Assembly: GCF_003444775.1 (NCBI RefSeq)
Contig: NZ_CP021081.1
Coordinates: forward strand, 92,001-156,000
From: Deinococcus ficus
GTDB taxonomy: Bacteria; Deinococcota; Deinococci; Deinococcales; Deinococcaceae
DNA length: 64,000 nucleotides
Reading direction: 5' to 3'
Below, in pieces: positions 49,646 to 60,182 of the stretch; the first letter of the stretch is position 1, and every line of letters starts with the position of its first letter. A program made the position numbers and the translations under genes. The notes beneath the pieces were generated by a model. It was not told the origin of the DNA. It ran no database searches and was given only the letters and a program-made list of their open reading frames with translations.

Positions 49646-49675
49646 GGTCCCGCCCGTGGTGGCGGGGCCTTTTTT
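49646..49675 (+). terminator. Terminator of the DUF4384/PEGA gene
   Basis: A 9-bp stem with one T-G pair (49646-49654 with 49661-49669) has a 6-base loop and is followed by six T. Confidence 0.92.
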
Positions 49676-49751
49676 CGTGTGCTGGACGCCGTGCGGGGCA
49701 GACTGTGCCCGGGTCAGCCTTCTGAAAGAAAAAGTCCGTACACTGTAGGAC

Positions 49752-49949
49752 GTGAGCGCAGATCACAAGGACCAGAGGGTCGGCCGTCACCAGCGCCTGC
49801 TGGACTGGGACGAGGTGGAACTGCCGTCCGAGACGGCCCCGGCTCCCGAAGAGACCCCCCAGGTGGCCAAGGCCGCCGCACCGGCCAAGGCCGCGCCTCA
49901 GGGCCGCATGGACCGGCTCCGCAGCCTCCTCGGCCGCAAGTCGGGCTGA
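49752..49949 (+). CDS. Small hypothetical protein
   Basis: This 65-residue protein starts [27 protein letters not shown], has an Ala/Pro/Lys middle and a basic helix [11 protein letters not shown] at the end. No family was recognised. The GTG start lies 7 bases after TACACT (49739-49744), which supports it being a real leaderless gene. Confidence 0.6.
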   Translation: MSADHKDQRVGRHQRLLDWDEVELPSETAPAPEETPQVAKAAAPAKAAPQGRMDRLRSLLGRKSG

Positions 49950-50026
49950 CCCCCACCCTGTTCAGCAGTCCCGGACCCCGCCCCGCCGGCGGACGCGTCC
50001 GGGACCCCTGCTTTACCCTGAGCGCC

Positions 50027-50461
50027 ATGCAGCCCATTCCCGCCGGATTCACCCAGACCCTGACCGTGACCGTCACCGACGACATGACCGTGGACTTCGG
50101 CGAACTCGGCCGCGTGCACCCCGTGTACGCCACGTACTGGATGGCCAAACACTTCGAGGAAGCCGGCCGCAAGATCATCCTGCCCTTCCTGGACGCCGGC
50201 GAGGGCGGCATCGGGTCTCAGGTGGACGTCACGCACACCGCCTCGGCGCTGCCCGGCATGCAGGTCACCGTGACCGCCGTGTTCGAGCGCACGGAGGGCC
50301 GGCGCGTGTACGCCACCATGCGCGCCGTGAACGAACTCGGCGACGAGATCGGCACGGGCACCACCACCCAGGTGATTCTGCCGCGGGCTCGCATCGACGC
50401 GGGCTTTGACACCCTGCGGGAACGCTGGGCCGCGCACCAGGCCGCCCGGCCCACCCCCTGA
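50027..50461 (+). CDS. Thioesterase, hotdog fold (FlK-like)
   Basis: This 144-residue protein has [43 protein letters not shown], the pattern of the fluoroacetyl-CoA-type thioesterases with their conserved active-site Glu and His. It probably hydrolyses a short acyl-CoA. TACCCT lies 7 bases before the ATG. Confidence 0.8.
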   Translation: MQPIPAGFTQTLTVTVTDDMTVDFGELGRVHPVYATYWMAKHFEEAGRKIILPFLDAGEGGIGSQVDVTHTASALPGMQVTVTAVFERTEGRRVYATMRAVNELGDEIGTGTTTQVILPRARIDAGFDTLRERWAAHQAARPTP

Positions 50462-50556
50462 CCTGCCGGGCGCGTCCCCCGCGCAGGAACAGGGCCGGGG
50501 CCGGGTCGGTCTATGCCTGGGACGCATCCTCACCCCCGTCCGGCCTACCCTGACCC

Positions 50557-52293
<1,737 letters not shown>

Positions 52294-52320
52294 GGCCCGC
52301 TAACCTGAGGCCCGGGGGGC

Positions 52321-53118
52321 TTAGCGGTCGTAGCGGGCGCCGGTGAAGTACAGGCCGTGCGGGGGCACGTTCGCGCCCGCCTGTGCCCGCTGCCCGCTGC
52401 GCAGGATGTCCGGCACGGCGTCCGGCGCCAGCCGGCCCTGTCCGACCAGCAGCAGCGTGCCCACCAGTCCGCGCACCATGTGCCGCAGGAAACTCTCGCC
52501 CGCCACCCGCACCTCCCAGACGCCCTCGCCCGGGTGAACCGCCAGGGCCCGCAGCTCCCGCACGGTCTGGCGGTCCTCCTGCGTGGCGAACGCCGCGAAG
52601 TCGTGCGTGCCGGTCAGGTGGGCCGCTGCGGCATTCATCGCGGCCGCGTCCAGAGGCGCCGGAACGTGCAGGGCGCGGCCCTCCCACAGCGGGTGACGCT
52701 GCGGGGCGCACAGCAGCCGGTACGTGTACCGCCGCTCCGTGCAGGAAAACCGCGCGTGAAAGCCGGCCGGCGCCTCCGCGGCGTGCAGTACCGCCACGTT
52801 TGCCGGCAGGTGGGCGTTCAGGGCCCGGGCGAGTTTCGCCACCGGCACCCGGAAGGCCTCCGGGACGTCCACGTGCGCCGGCATCGCCTCGGCGTGCACG
52901 CCCGCGTCGGTGCGCCCGGCCGCGACCGGCCGGAAGGCCGCCGCCCCCAGCCGGCCGAACGCGGCATGCAGGGCGTCCTGCACGCTGGCGGCGTTCGGCT
53001 GGGATTGCCAGCCGGCGTACGCCCGGCCATCCCAGGCGACCGTCAGCTTCAGGCGCCGGTGCCCGTCCGGTGGGCGGAAGTCGCGGGGGCCGGGAATGGG
53101 GGGGGACGGGTGGGTCAT
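52321..53118 (-). CDS. truA: tRNA pseudouridine synthase A
   Basis: This 265-residue protein makes pseudouridine 38-40 in tRNA. The catalytic Asp71 lies in [15 protein letters not shown], with [17 protein letters not shown] before it and [12 protein letters not shown] later. A TAGGCT box (53132-53127, minus) lies 8 bases before the ATG. Confidence 0.95.
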   Translation of the reverse strand: MTHPSPPIPGPRDFRPPDGHRRLKLTVAWDGRAYAGWQSQPNAASVQDALHAAFGRLGAAAFRPVAAGRTDAGVHAEAMPAHVDVPEAFRVPVAKLARALNAHLPANVAVLHAAEAPAGFHARFSCTERRYTYRLLCAPQRHPLWEGRALHVPAPLDAAAMNAAAAHLTGTHDFAAFATQEDRQTVRELRALAVHPGEGVWEVRVAGESFLRHMVRGLVGTLLLVGQGRLAPDAVPDILRSGQRAQAGANVPPHGLYFTGARYDR

Positions 53119-53429
53119 GCGTCCCGAGCCTACCGCACCCCACGCCGGGCACCGGTTTCATGGAAACTGGCGCCGTGTGCGTCCAGGACGGCTTTTCTGC
53201 GCGCGCCCCTCAGCCCAGGTTCATGAGGCGAGGCGTTCATGGAGGCGGGGCGGGCGGTGTCTCCGACCCTGACCGCCTGCTGAAGCGGGGCGCCGCGTCC
53301 CTTACGGGAAAATTCGTAACGTGTCAGGGCGGGACTTCTGCTACCTTAAACAGAGTTTAATTGTTCTTAAACCAGGCAGGGCGCGCCCGCTCCAGGCGGT
53401 CGGCTGCTGACGAACGGAGGAATTCCCGC
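53119..53429. promoter_or_regulatory. Promoter region with two dyads before the B3-like gene
   Basis: The 311-base gap holds a 15-base palindrome TTAAACAGAGTTTAA (53346-53360) with a further TTAAAC 21 bases downstream (53367-53372), on the same helix face. A second dyad has TTACG/CGTAA arms (53302-53319). The area is AT-rich against its surroundings. These look like regulator sites. Confidence 0.55.
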
Positions 53430-54737
53430 GTGAAATCAATGCGCTACATCATCACCCGGCCTGACCTGCAGGAAGGCAGCCTGCGGCTCCTGAAATACCT
53501 CGATGCGCTCTTCCCGCAGCCCGGCCCCGTCCAGTTCGTGGACGACCAGGGCACCGAGCACACCGTGCAGGTGGACCGCGCCGCCGGCCGGGTCTGGGGT
53601 GTGGGCGCCCTGTACCACGCGCAGCACCTCGGCGTGAACGACGTCCTGATGCTCACCGCCCTGGCCCCCGGCCGTTACCAGGCCGAAGGCATCGTCAAAC
53701 CCTACGCCTCGCCCCCGCCCCCCCGGCCCGCGCCCAGCGCCGCGCCGGAAACGCGCCGCGTGGTGACGGCCGCCACCCCCCACGTCCGCGAGGTGCGCCT
53801 GCAGACCGTGCGCCCCGCTCCGGCCGCCGAGGCGCCCGCCCGTGAAGCGGCCCGCGAGGCTGCCGCGCCCGCCCCCCGCGACCTGGGGCGCCCCACCGAG
53901 CCCCCCCGCGCCGAGCCGGGCCGGGCCGACCAGCCGCGCCCCGAGCCCGCCCGCACCCCAGCCCGCAAGGACGCCCGCGCCGGCAGCGATTTCCGGCCGC
54001 TGGACGTGCGCTTCGACCGGCCCACCGCCGCGCCCGCCCCGGCCCTCCCGCAGGACAGCGCCGGGCAGCTGGGCGAACTGGCCCGCCTGACCGGGTACCG
54101 CCTGCACGAACTGGGCGGCGGCGTGACCCGCCTCACCGCCGACCTGGGCACGCACGGGTACAGCGTGCTGGTCGCCCACCAGCCCGACGCCCTGACCGGT
54201 GCCGCCTGGAGCGAGCCGGCCGAGTACCGCGTGCTGCTCACCGACGAGGCCACCCGCCCCGAGGGCGTGGCCCGCCTGACCCGTGAGGCGCTGGTCGCCC
54301 TGATCGAGCACGCCCGGCTGGCGCCGCTGTCCGCCGTGGACCTGCGCGGGTACTGGAAGGCCGGCAGCGTGGACCTGGAGTCCGCGGCGAGCGTGGCCGA
54401 GATGGTCAGCGCGCACCTCGCGCAGCGCGGCACCTTCAGCTTCGTGCTGCTCACCCTGGCGCAGCAGCCGGCGCACAGCGTGGTCAGCGTGCCCCGCCTT
54501 GCCGAGCGGCTGGGCAGCGGCGTGAACTACGCCGAGCTGGGCAGCATCCTGGACACCCTGACCCGTCCGCCCTTCCTGGCCCTGACGCCCCTGCCGGCCG
54601 GGCAGTACCTGCTGCGCGTGGGCGTGGCCGAACTGCTCAGCGACATGGCCGAGTACGCCGACGTGGTCCGCCGCCGTATCCGCGTGCCCGCCCCGGCCGC
54701 CGCGCCCGTGCGGGAGCGCGAGCCCGTTCGCGCCTGA
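53430..54737 (+). CDS. Unknown protein with a possible B3-like N-terminal domain
   Basis: This 435-residue protein has a compact N-terminal beta domain (about 5-92) and a Pro/Ala/Arg linker (92-215). A C-terminal region follows (about 225-420) and may contain a helical, winged-helix-like end. In the N-terminal domain [16 protein letters not shown] is followed by [19 protein letters not shown], similar in pattern to B3-type DNA-binding folds, where a Gly/Asn-Asp turn precedes a final strand. That is inference. The GTG start is chosen because GGAGG lies 9 bases upstream; an ATG at 53439 is further. The upstream region has clear palindromes, so it may regulate itself. Confidence 0.6.
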   Translation: MKSMRYIITRPDLQEGSLRLLKYLDALFPQPGPVQFVDDQGTEHTVQVDRAAGRVWGVGALYHAQHLGVNDVLMLTALAPGRYQAEGIVKPYASPPPPRPAPSAAPETRRVVTAATPHVREVRLQTVRPAPAAEAPAREAAREAAAPAPRDLGRPTEPPRAEPGRADQPRPEPARTPARKDARAGSDFRPLDVRFDRPTAAPAPALPQDSAGQLGELARLTGYRLHELGGGVTRLTADLGTHGYSVLVAHQPDALTGAAWSEPAEYRVLLTDEATRPEGVARLTREALVALIEHARLAPLSAVDLRGYWKAGSVDLESAASVAEMVSAHLAQRGTFSFVLLTLAQQPAHSVVSVPRLAERLGSGVNYAELGSILDTLTRPPFLALTPLPAGQYLLRVGVAELLSDMAEYADVVRRRIRVPAPAAAPVREREPVRA

Positions 54738-54786
54738 CCGGCACCTTCCTACAGTTCCCCGCTCACCGCGTCCCTAGACTGGCGCG

Positions 54787-55842
54787 GTGAGTTCGCTGTC
54801 CGGTCCGCCTGAACCCGCCCTGGACGTCCCCGCGTTCCGGGCGGCGCTTCTGGCGTGGTTCGACGCGCACGCCCGCCCGCTGCCCTGGCGGGCCGGCGCC
54901 GAGGGCCGGCGCGACCCGTACCGCGTGTGGGTCTCGGAGATCCTGCTGCAGCAGACGCAGGTGGCGCGCGGCCTGACCTACTACGACCGTTTCCTCACCG
55001 CCTTCCCGACCGTGCAGGCCCTCGCCGCCGCCCCCGAGGCGGCCGTGCTGAAGGCCTGGGAGGGCTGCGGGTATTACGCCCGCGCCCGGAACCTTCACCG
55101 CGCCGCGAAGCTCGTGGCCGAGCAGGGCTTCCCGGACTCGTACGCCGGCTGGCTGGCCCTGCCGGGCGTGGGGCCGTACACCGCCGCCGCGATCAGCAGC
55201 CTCACGCGGAACGAGGCGCGCGCCGTGAACGACGGCAACGTCCGCCGCGTCCTGGCCCGCGTGCACGCCGAGTCCACGCCCACGGACCGCTGGGTGCAGG
55301 CCCGCGCGGACGACCTGCTCGACCCGGCCCGGCCCGGCGCCTGGAACGAGGCCGTGATGGACCTCGGCGCGACCGTGTGCACCCCCAGACGCCCGAACTG
55401 CGCGCGTTGCCCCGTCAGCGCGCACTGCCGCGCGTTCCGGCAGGGGGACCCCACCCGCTACCCCGCCCCGAAGGTCCGCGCCGCCGTCCGGGAGATTCGC
55501 GCGGTGGCGCTGCTGATCGGTGACGCCCACGCCGCCGTGCTGGAACGCCGCGACGGCACCCTGCTGGGCGGCCTGATGGGCCTCCCCATGGAAGAACTGG
55601 CGGCCGGGGAGACGCCCGCCGCGGCGCTGGCCCGCCTGGGCGCCCGCCTGAACGCCGTGCCCGGTGCTGAACTGGGCGTGGTCACGCACGGCATGACGCA
55701 CCGCCGCCTGCACGTGCACGTGCACACCGGCACGGCCGACCTGCCCCGCACGCCGGTCAGCAGCGCGGCTCTCTCCCGCCTGGATGCCAAGGCCGTGGCC
55801 CTGTACGCCGAGCGGCAGACCAGCCTGTTTCCCCCCGCATAA
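54787..55842 (+). CDS. mutY: A/G-specific adenine DNA glycosylase
   Basis: This 351-residue base excision repair enzyme removes A opposite 8-oxoG. VSEILLQQTQV (catalytic Glu51), the HhH LPGVGPYTAAAI (125-136), VNDGNVRRVL (Asp149) and a 4Fe-4S cluster Cys198, Cys205, Cys208, Cys214 are present. The C-terminal NUDIX-like MutT domain (about 228-345) reads 8-oxoG. The GTG start lies 6 bases after TAGACT. Confidence 0.95.
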   Translation: MSSLSGPPEPALDVPAFRAALLAWFDAHARPLPWRAGAEGRRDPYRVWVSEILLQQTQVARGLTYYDRFLTAFPTVQALAAAPEAAVLKAWEGCGYYARARNLHRAAKLVAEQGFPDSYAGWLALPGVGPYTAAAISSLTRNEARAVNDGNVRRVLARVHAESTPTDRWVQARADDLLDPARPGAWNEAVMDLGATVCTPRRPNCARCPVSAHCRAFRQGDPTRYPAPKVRAAVREIRAVALLIGDAHAAVLERRDGTLLGGLMGLPMEELAAGETPAAALARLGARLNAVPGAELGVVTHGMTHRRLHVHVHTGTADLPRTPVSSAALSRLDAKAVALYAERQTSLFPPA

Positions 55843-55905
55843 GCACCCCCTCCACCTTTCGTCGGCTGCCCTGTGGGCCGGGCGCGCGCTAGACTGCCCG
55901 CGTCT

Positions 55906-56736
55906 ATGCCCGGAAAGCCTGTCCACACCGCCCTGCGCACCCTTCAACGCACGCGGAGCGCGGTCCGGGGCGCGCTCCTGTGGGGCTACGAGCAGCGGCT
56001 GGTCCGCGATGTGCGAGGACACGGCAAGATGCCGCAGCACCTGGGCCTAATCCTGGACGGCAACCGCCGCTTCGCCCGGGCGGCCGGCATGCAGCGCGAG
56101 ATGGGCCACTCCTTCGGCGCGGAAAAGGCGCACGAGGTGCTGCAGTGGTGCCTGGAACTGGGCATCCCGGCCGTGACCATCTGGGTGCTCAGCACCGACA
56201 ATTCCAGCCGCGACCCCAGCGAACTGGCGCACATCCTGAACCTCCTGGAGCAGGAGGCGCGGAACCTCGCGACCGACCCGCGCATCCACGCCAACCACGT
56301 CCGCGTGCGGGCCATCGGACAGCACGAGAAGTTCCCCCCGAACGTCCTGGCCGCCCTGAGCGAACTGGAAGCGAAGACCGCGCACTACCAGGGCATGCGC
56401 CTGAACATCGCCGTCGGTTACGGCGGCCGCGAGGAGATCGTGGACGCCGTGAAAGCCCACCTGAGCACCCAGGCGCAGGCCGGCCGGACCCTGACCGACG
56501 TGATCACCGCCCTGACGCCCGACGACGTGAGCGCGCACCTGTACAGCGCGGACATTCCCGACCCGGACTTCATCATCCGGACCAGCGGCGAGATCCGCCT
56601 GAGCGGGTTCATGCTGTGGCAGAGCGTGTACTCCGAATATTACTTCTGCGACGTGTACTGGCCCGGGTTCCGCCGCGTGGACTTCCTGCGGGCCCTGCGG
56701 GAATTCCAGGGCCGGGAACGCCGCTTCGGCCGCTGA
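55906..56736 (+). CDS. uppS: Isoprenyl (undecaprenyl) diphosphate synthase
   Basis: This 276-residue cis-prenyltransferase has LILDGNRRFARAAGM (catalytic Asp51), the substrate region STDNSSRDPSEL, and the C-terminal RTSGEIRLSGFMLWQSVYSEYYF. It builds the lipid carrier for peptidoglycan. The motif has GNRR where many have GNGR. TAGACT lies 10 bases before the ATG. Confidence 0.93.
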   Translation: MPGKPVHTALRTLQRTRSAVRGALLWGYEQRLVRDVRGHGKMPQHLGLILDGNRRFARAAGMQREMGHSFGAEKAHEVLQWCLELGIPAVTIWVLSTDNSSRDPSELAHILNLLEQEARNLATDPRIHANHVRVRAIGQHEKFPPNVLAALSELEAKTAHYQGMRLNIAVGYGGREEIVDAVKAHLSTQAQAGRTLTDVITALTPDDVSAHLYSADIPDPDFIIRTSGEIRLSGFMLWQSVYSEYYFCDVYWPGFRRVDFLRALREFQGRERRFGR

Positions 56737-57210
56737 GCGCACCGCAGGCACAGCCGCCGTCACGGACCACTGAGAAAAGTTAGAAATTTAAACGCTGCGA
56801 TCGCCCGGGCCGACAGGCTTCAGTGAACCAGGGCGAACGTCGCGTCTCTGTCGCTGGCTGCCGAGACAGAGGGGAAATTGCGTGTTCGTTCGTCTTCGCA
56901 TCCAAGACGGACGGCACCCGTGGACCCTGTCTCAGCCCCCGATGGGGGTACCAATGTGAAATTCTTCTAAATATTCTCCTGTTCGTGTGAAGAATCCCTG
57001 CTCTGAAAAACGTGCTGCTGACGGCCATAGAGGACAACTGGTGCCCTGAGTAGGGCCGTCACGTTCTCAGAAAAGTCGCGCATCACGGCATTCCCCCCAA
57101 TGGCGTGTCCCATACAGGTAAGCCGGCTGTAAGGTCTTTCACCTTAATGTCCCTCCAAGTAAGCGTTCAGAAATCTCTTCATGAAGCCTGCAACGCCCCA
57201 GGAGAACCCC
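56737..57210. promoter_or_regulatory. Lower-GC hairpin-rich gap before the surface-protein cluster
   Basis: The 474 bases have no credible gene and are nearer 50% G+C. Inverted repeats occur throughout: CTCTGTC/GACAGAG near 56860, CGTCTT/AAGACG (56891-56909), CCCCC/GGGGG (56936-56948), the bulged stem at 57003-57070, and TAAGGT/ACCTTA (57130-57146). It may hold a structured RNA or leader. Confidence 0.45.
57003..57070. ncRNA. Candidate structured RNA element
   Basis: AACGTG (57009-57014) pairs with CACGTT (57060-57065) and ACGGCC (57021-57026) with GGCCGT (57054-57059), giving 12 base pairs with one 6-base bulge. An outer CTGA/TCAG pair (57003-57006 with 57067-57070) extends it. A CCCT/AGGG mini-stem lies in the loop. 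The transcribed strand is unknown. Confidence 0.4.
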
Positions 57211-57714
57211 TTGAAACACCGCGCCGCCCCCACCCTGCTGCTCCTCCTCGGCCTGGCCCTAGCCCAGAACGCCAGCCCCCTGAAACTCGACCTCACCCTC
57301 AACCTCACCCTCAACCTCGTCAAGACCGTCACCGAGAACGGCAGACCCGTCGAGAAGTTCACCCCCGCCACTCAGAACTTCCCCGGCGACGTGCTCAGCC
57401 AGGTGGTCACCGTCACCAACACCGGCAGCAAGGCCCTCAGCAACGTCCGCATTCCCCTCAACGTCCCCCGCAACACCGTGTACCTCGCCCCGGAAAAGGG
57501 CATGGCCGACCTCCAGGCCCAGTACAGCATCGACGGCGGCAAGACCTTCGCCCCCGCCCCCCTGAAAAAGACCGTCACGGTCACCGAGAACGGCAAGACC
57601 ACCACCCGGCAGGTGGACGTCAAGCCCAGCGAATACCAGGCCGTCCGCTGGACCGTCCCCAACCTCGCCCCCGGCCAGACGCTGAAACTCGGCTACCGCA
57701 TCCAGGTCAAGTAA
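57211..57714 (+). CDS. Secreted DUF11-like single-domain protein
   Basis: This 167-residue protein has a signal peptide (about 5-18, ALAQN) and one conserved-repeat domain with [35 protein letters not shown]. The TTG start is preferred because CAGGAGA lies about 6 bases upstream and it leaves a clean signal peptide; an in-frame ATG at 57181 lacks a ribosome site. It is the first gene of a surface operon. Confidence 0.78.
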   Translation: MKHRAAPTLLLLLGLALAQNASPLKLDLTLNLTLNLVKTVTENGRPVEKFTPATQNFPGDVLSQVVTVTNTGSKALSNVRIPLNVPRNTVYLAPEKGMADLQAQYSIDGGKTFAPAPLKKTVTVTENGKTTTRQVDVKPSEYQAVRWTVPNLAPGQTLKLGYRIQVK

Positions 57715-57759
57715 TCCCCGCTGCCACGGCCATCCCGGCCACCCCAAGGAGGAACCCCA

Positions 57760-60027
57760 GTGAACGCCCCCACCAAAACCCTCACCCTGATGGCCCTGCT
57801 CGCCGCCGGCGCCGCCGCCGCGCAGACCGCCGCCCCCGAGCGCACCGGCAACCTGACCAACGCCGGCACCAGCATCACCAACACCGCCACCGCCACCTAT
57901 GACGTCCCCAACACCGACGGCACCACGACGGGCGGCACCACCAGCTCCAACACCGTCACCACCACCGTCGCCGCCAAGATGGCCTTCGACATCACCTACA
58001 CCACCGGGGCCGACAGCGACACCACCGACACCGTCGCTGGCGCCATCTCCAGCTACCAGAAGACCGGCGTGCTCCCCGGTTCCACCGTCGTCTTCTCCTA
58101 CGTGGCCGTGAACAACGGCAACGCCAGCCAGACCATCAACCTGAGCAGCGAAGCCAGCACCGGCGCCTCGAACGTCGTGTACTACAGCGCCAACCCCGAC
58201 GCCAACAACGACGGCATCATCTCCGCCACCGAGAAGTCCAACGCCGCCGGCACCATCATCACCAGCCTCACCATCGCCCCAAGCGGTGACAACCCCGCCA
58301 CTACCAGCACCGTCGAAACGAATCCCGGCTTCCAGAACTTCTGGATGACCTACGACGTGACCGGCGCGCCCGACGTCGTCGTCGGCGCCACCCCCATCGG
58401 CAGCGGCCAGAGCTGGGACGGCACCACCAACGTCGCCGCCACCGAACAGAAAGACCCCGGCGCTCCCACCTACGACGACCTGTGGTACCAGTACAGCAGC
58501 GCCAAGATCTTCGCGCCCAACCTGACCACCACCCCCGACACCACCCCCATCGGCGGCGGCAGCGTGGACACCCCGCCCAGCGGCGGCACCCTCGTCCCCG
58601 GCTACACCGACCCCGGCGGCACGGTCGTGGCGGTCAGCGGCGACGAGCAGATCGCCTACCCCAAGGTGGACAACACCGACGGTACCGACACCGTGGTGTT
58701 CACGAACACCGTCACCAACGGCAGCACCGTGCCGGACACCGTCACCCTGACCATTGAGGCCCGCACAAACGTCCCCAACTACCTCCAGACCGTGACGCCC
58801 GTGGCCGGCCAGCCCGGCGTGTACACCGTCACGCAGACCAACCCGGACGGCAGCACCACCACCGCCACCGTCACCATCACCACCCCCAACGGCACCACCG
58901 TGGCCCCCGGCGGCAGCCTGGACTACACCGTCACCGTCACGTACACCGACCAGGACAAGGCCAACCCCTACCCCATCTACGTGGCCGTGGGCGTGGACTC
59001 CGGCAACGACACCGACAGCACCCCCAACGACCTGACCTACGACACGGTCCTGCCCGGCGCCTTCCAGTTCGGTGACCCGGCCACCGGAATCGCCGCCGAC
59101 GCCACCCCCGCAGTGCCCAAGACCGGCGCAGCCAGCAGCACCGTGACCTTCCCCATGGAAGTCGCCAACACCGGCGAGTACACCGACAGCTACAAGCTCA
59201 GCGGCTACACCATCGTGACCCTCACCGACGGCACCAAGCAGATCGTGCCGATCGTGTACACCGGCACCGGCGTCACCGCCACGGCCACCACCATCACCGC
59301 TGACCTGAACGGCGACGGCGACACCAGCGACGCCGGCGAGAGCGTGCCCGGCTTCATCTACACCACGGCCGACCTGACGGCCAACACCGAAGTCGCCCTG
59401 AACGCCAGCATCACCCTGCCCGCCAACGTGGCCTCCACCAACGGCGACAACTACGAACTGATCCAGTCCGCGACCTCCGTGTACAGCAACGTCACCCGCG
59501 TGGACAACAACGACTACATCACCGTCGTGGCTGCCGGGACCCTGGTCGTCGGTAAGTTCACCGCCAGCACCACGGCCATCGCCGCCGGCAGCGAGTACAT
59601 CACCTGCGCCACCACCTGCACCGTGAGCACGACGCAGCCCGCCGCCGGGACCGGGTACGTCAACAACCCCGCCAACTTCACGGCGCTGAACCCCACCACC
59701 TACGCTCCCGGCGTGAACTACAGCTACCAGATCATTGCCAAGAACACCTACAACACCGGTGTCGGCAAGTTCACCATCAAGGACACCACGCCCACCAACA
59801 CCACCTTCCAGGGCGCCAGCGTGTCCACCAGCGGCTTCACGAACACCACCGCGAAGGTCCTGTACAGCACCGACGGCGGCACCAGCTGGAGCGCCGTGGC
59901 CCCTGCGACCGGCACCGCGAACGTCACGGTGGCCGTGGACCTGAACGGCGACGGCGCCCTGACCAGTGCCGACGTGCTGCCCTCGAGCGGTCAGGTCGAG
60001 CTGACCCTGACCGTCAGCGTGAACTGA
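57760..60027 (+). CDS. Large Thr-rich surface protein with DUF11-like repeats
   Basis: This 755-residue protein has a signal peptide (about 5-21), then Thr/Asn/Gly-rich beta repeats of the conserved-repeat (DUF11) style. Three EF-hand or dockerin-like loops are visible: DANNDGIISATE near 147-158, DLNGDGDTSD near 514 and DLNGDGALTSAD near 727. Two Cys lie close together in YITCATTCTVS near 614. The start is GTG with AAGGAGG upstream. The low Lys and very high Thr content suggest an extracellular, possibly calcium-binding layer protein. Confidence 0.8.
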   Translation: MNAPTKTLTLMALLAAGAAAAQTAAPERTGNLTNAGTSITNTATATYDVPNTDGTTTGGTTSSNTVTTTVAAKMAFDITYTTGADSDTTDTVAGAISSYQKTGVLPGSTVVFSYVAVNNGNASQTINLSSEASTGASNVVYYSANPDANNDGIISATEKSNAAGTIITSLTIAPSGDNPATTSTVETNPGFQNFWMTYDVTGAPDVVVGATPIGSGQSWDGTTNVAATEQKDPGAPTYDDLWYQYSSAKIFAPNLTTTPDTTPIGGGSVDTPPSGGTLVPGYTDPGGTVVAVSGDEQIAYPKVDNTDGTDTVVFTNTVTNGSTVPDTVTLTIEARTNVPNYLQTVTPVAGQPGVYTVTQTNPDGSTTTATVTITTPNGTTVAPGGSLDYTVTVTYTDQDKANPYPIYVAVGVDSGNDTDSTPNDLTYDTVLPGAFQFGDPATGIAADATPAVPKTGAASSTVTFPMEVANTGEYTDSYKLSGYTIVTLTDGTKQIVPIVYTGTGVTATATTITADLNGDGDTSDAGESVPGFIYTTADLTANTEVALNASITLPANVASTNGDNYELIQSATSVYSNVTRVDNNDYITVVAAGTLVVGKFTASTTAIAAGSEYITCATTCTVSTTQPAAGTGYVNNPANFTALNPTTYAPGVNYSYQIIAKNTYNTGVGKFTIKDTTPTNTTFQGASVSTSGFTNTTAKVLYSTDGGTSWSAVAPATGTANVTVAVDLNGDGALTSADVLPSSGQVELTLTVSVN

Positions 60028-60035
60028 GCCTTTCC

Positions 60036-60066
60036 CGGCGCACCTCGCCCAGAGCGGGGTGCGCCG
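60036..60066 (+). terminator. Strong hairpin between two surface-protein genes
   Basis: A 13-bp stem with one T-G pair (60036-60048 with 60054-60066) has a 5-base loop. A T6 follows only 20 bases later. Confidence 0.6.
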
Positions 60067-60182
60067 CTTCACAACACCAGACACTTTTTTAGATTTCTCA
60101 CATTTTTTGGACCTGCAGTCCCGCCTTTCTCCTCCTCATCCCCTCCGGAACGCCGAGTCACGGCCACCTGCAAGGAGTGACA

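Noticed and set aside
56797..56806. GCGATCGC octamer like cyanobacterial HIP1
   Set aside because: A single copy in the gap; no repeated pattern seen in the window.
56780..57037. An 85-codon minus-strand frame in the structured gap
   Set aside because: No ribosome site or promoter box at the usual spacing, odd composition, and it cuts through several inverted repeats.
57259..60084. A 941-codon antisense open frame over the surface-protein genes
   Set aside because: It mirrors the Thr/Asn-rich repeats as Gly/Val-rich nonsense; the plus-strand proteins have signal peptides, ribosome sites and known repeats.
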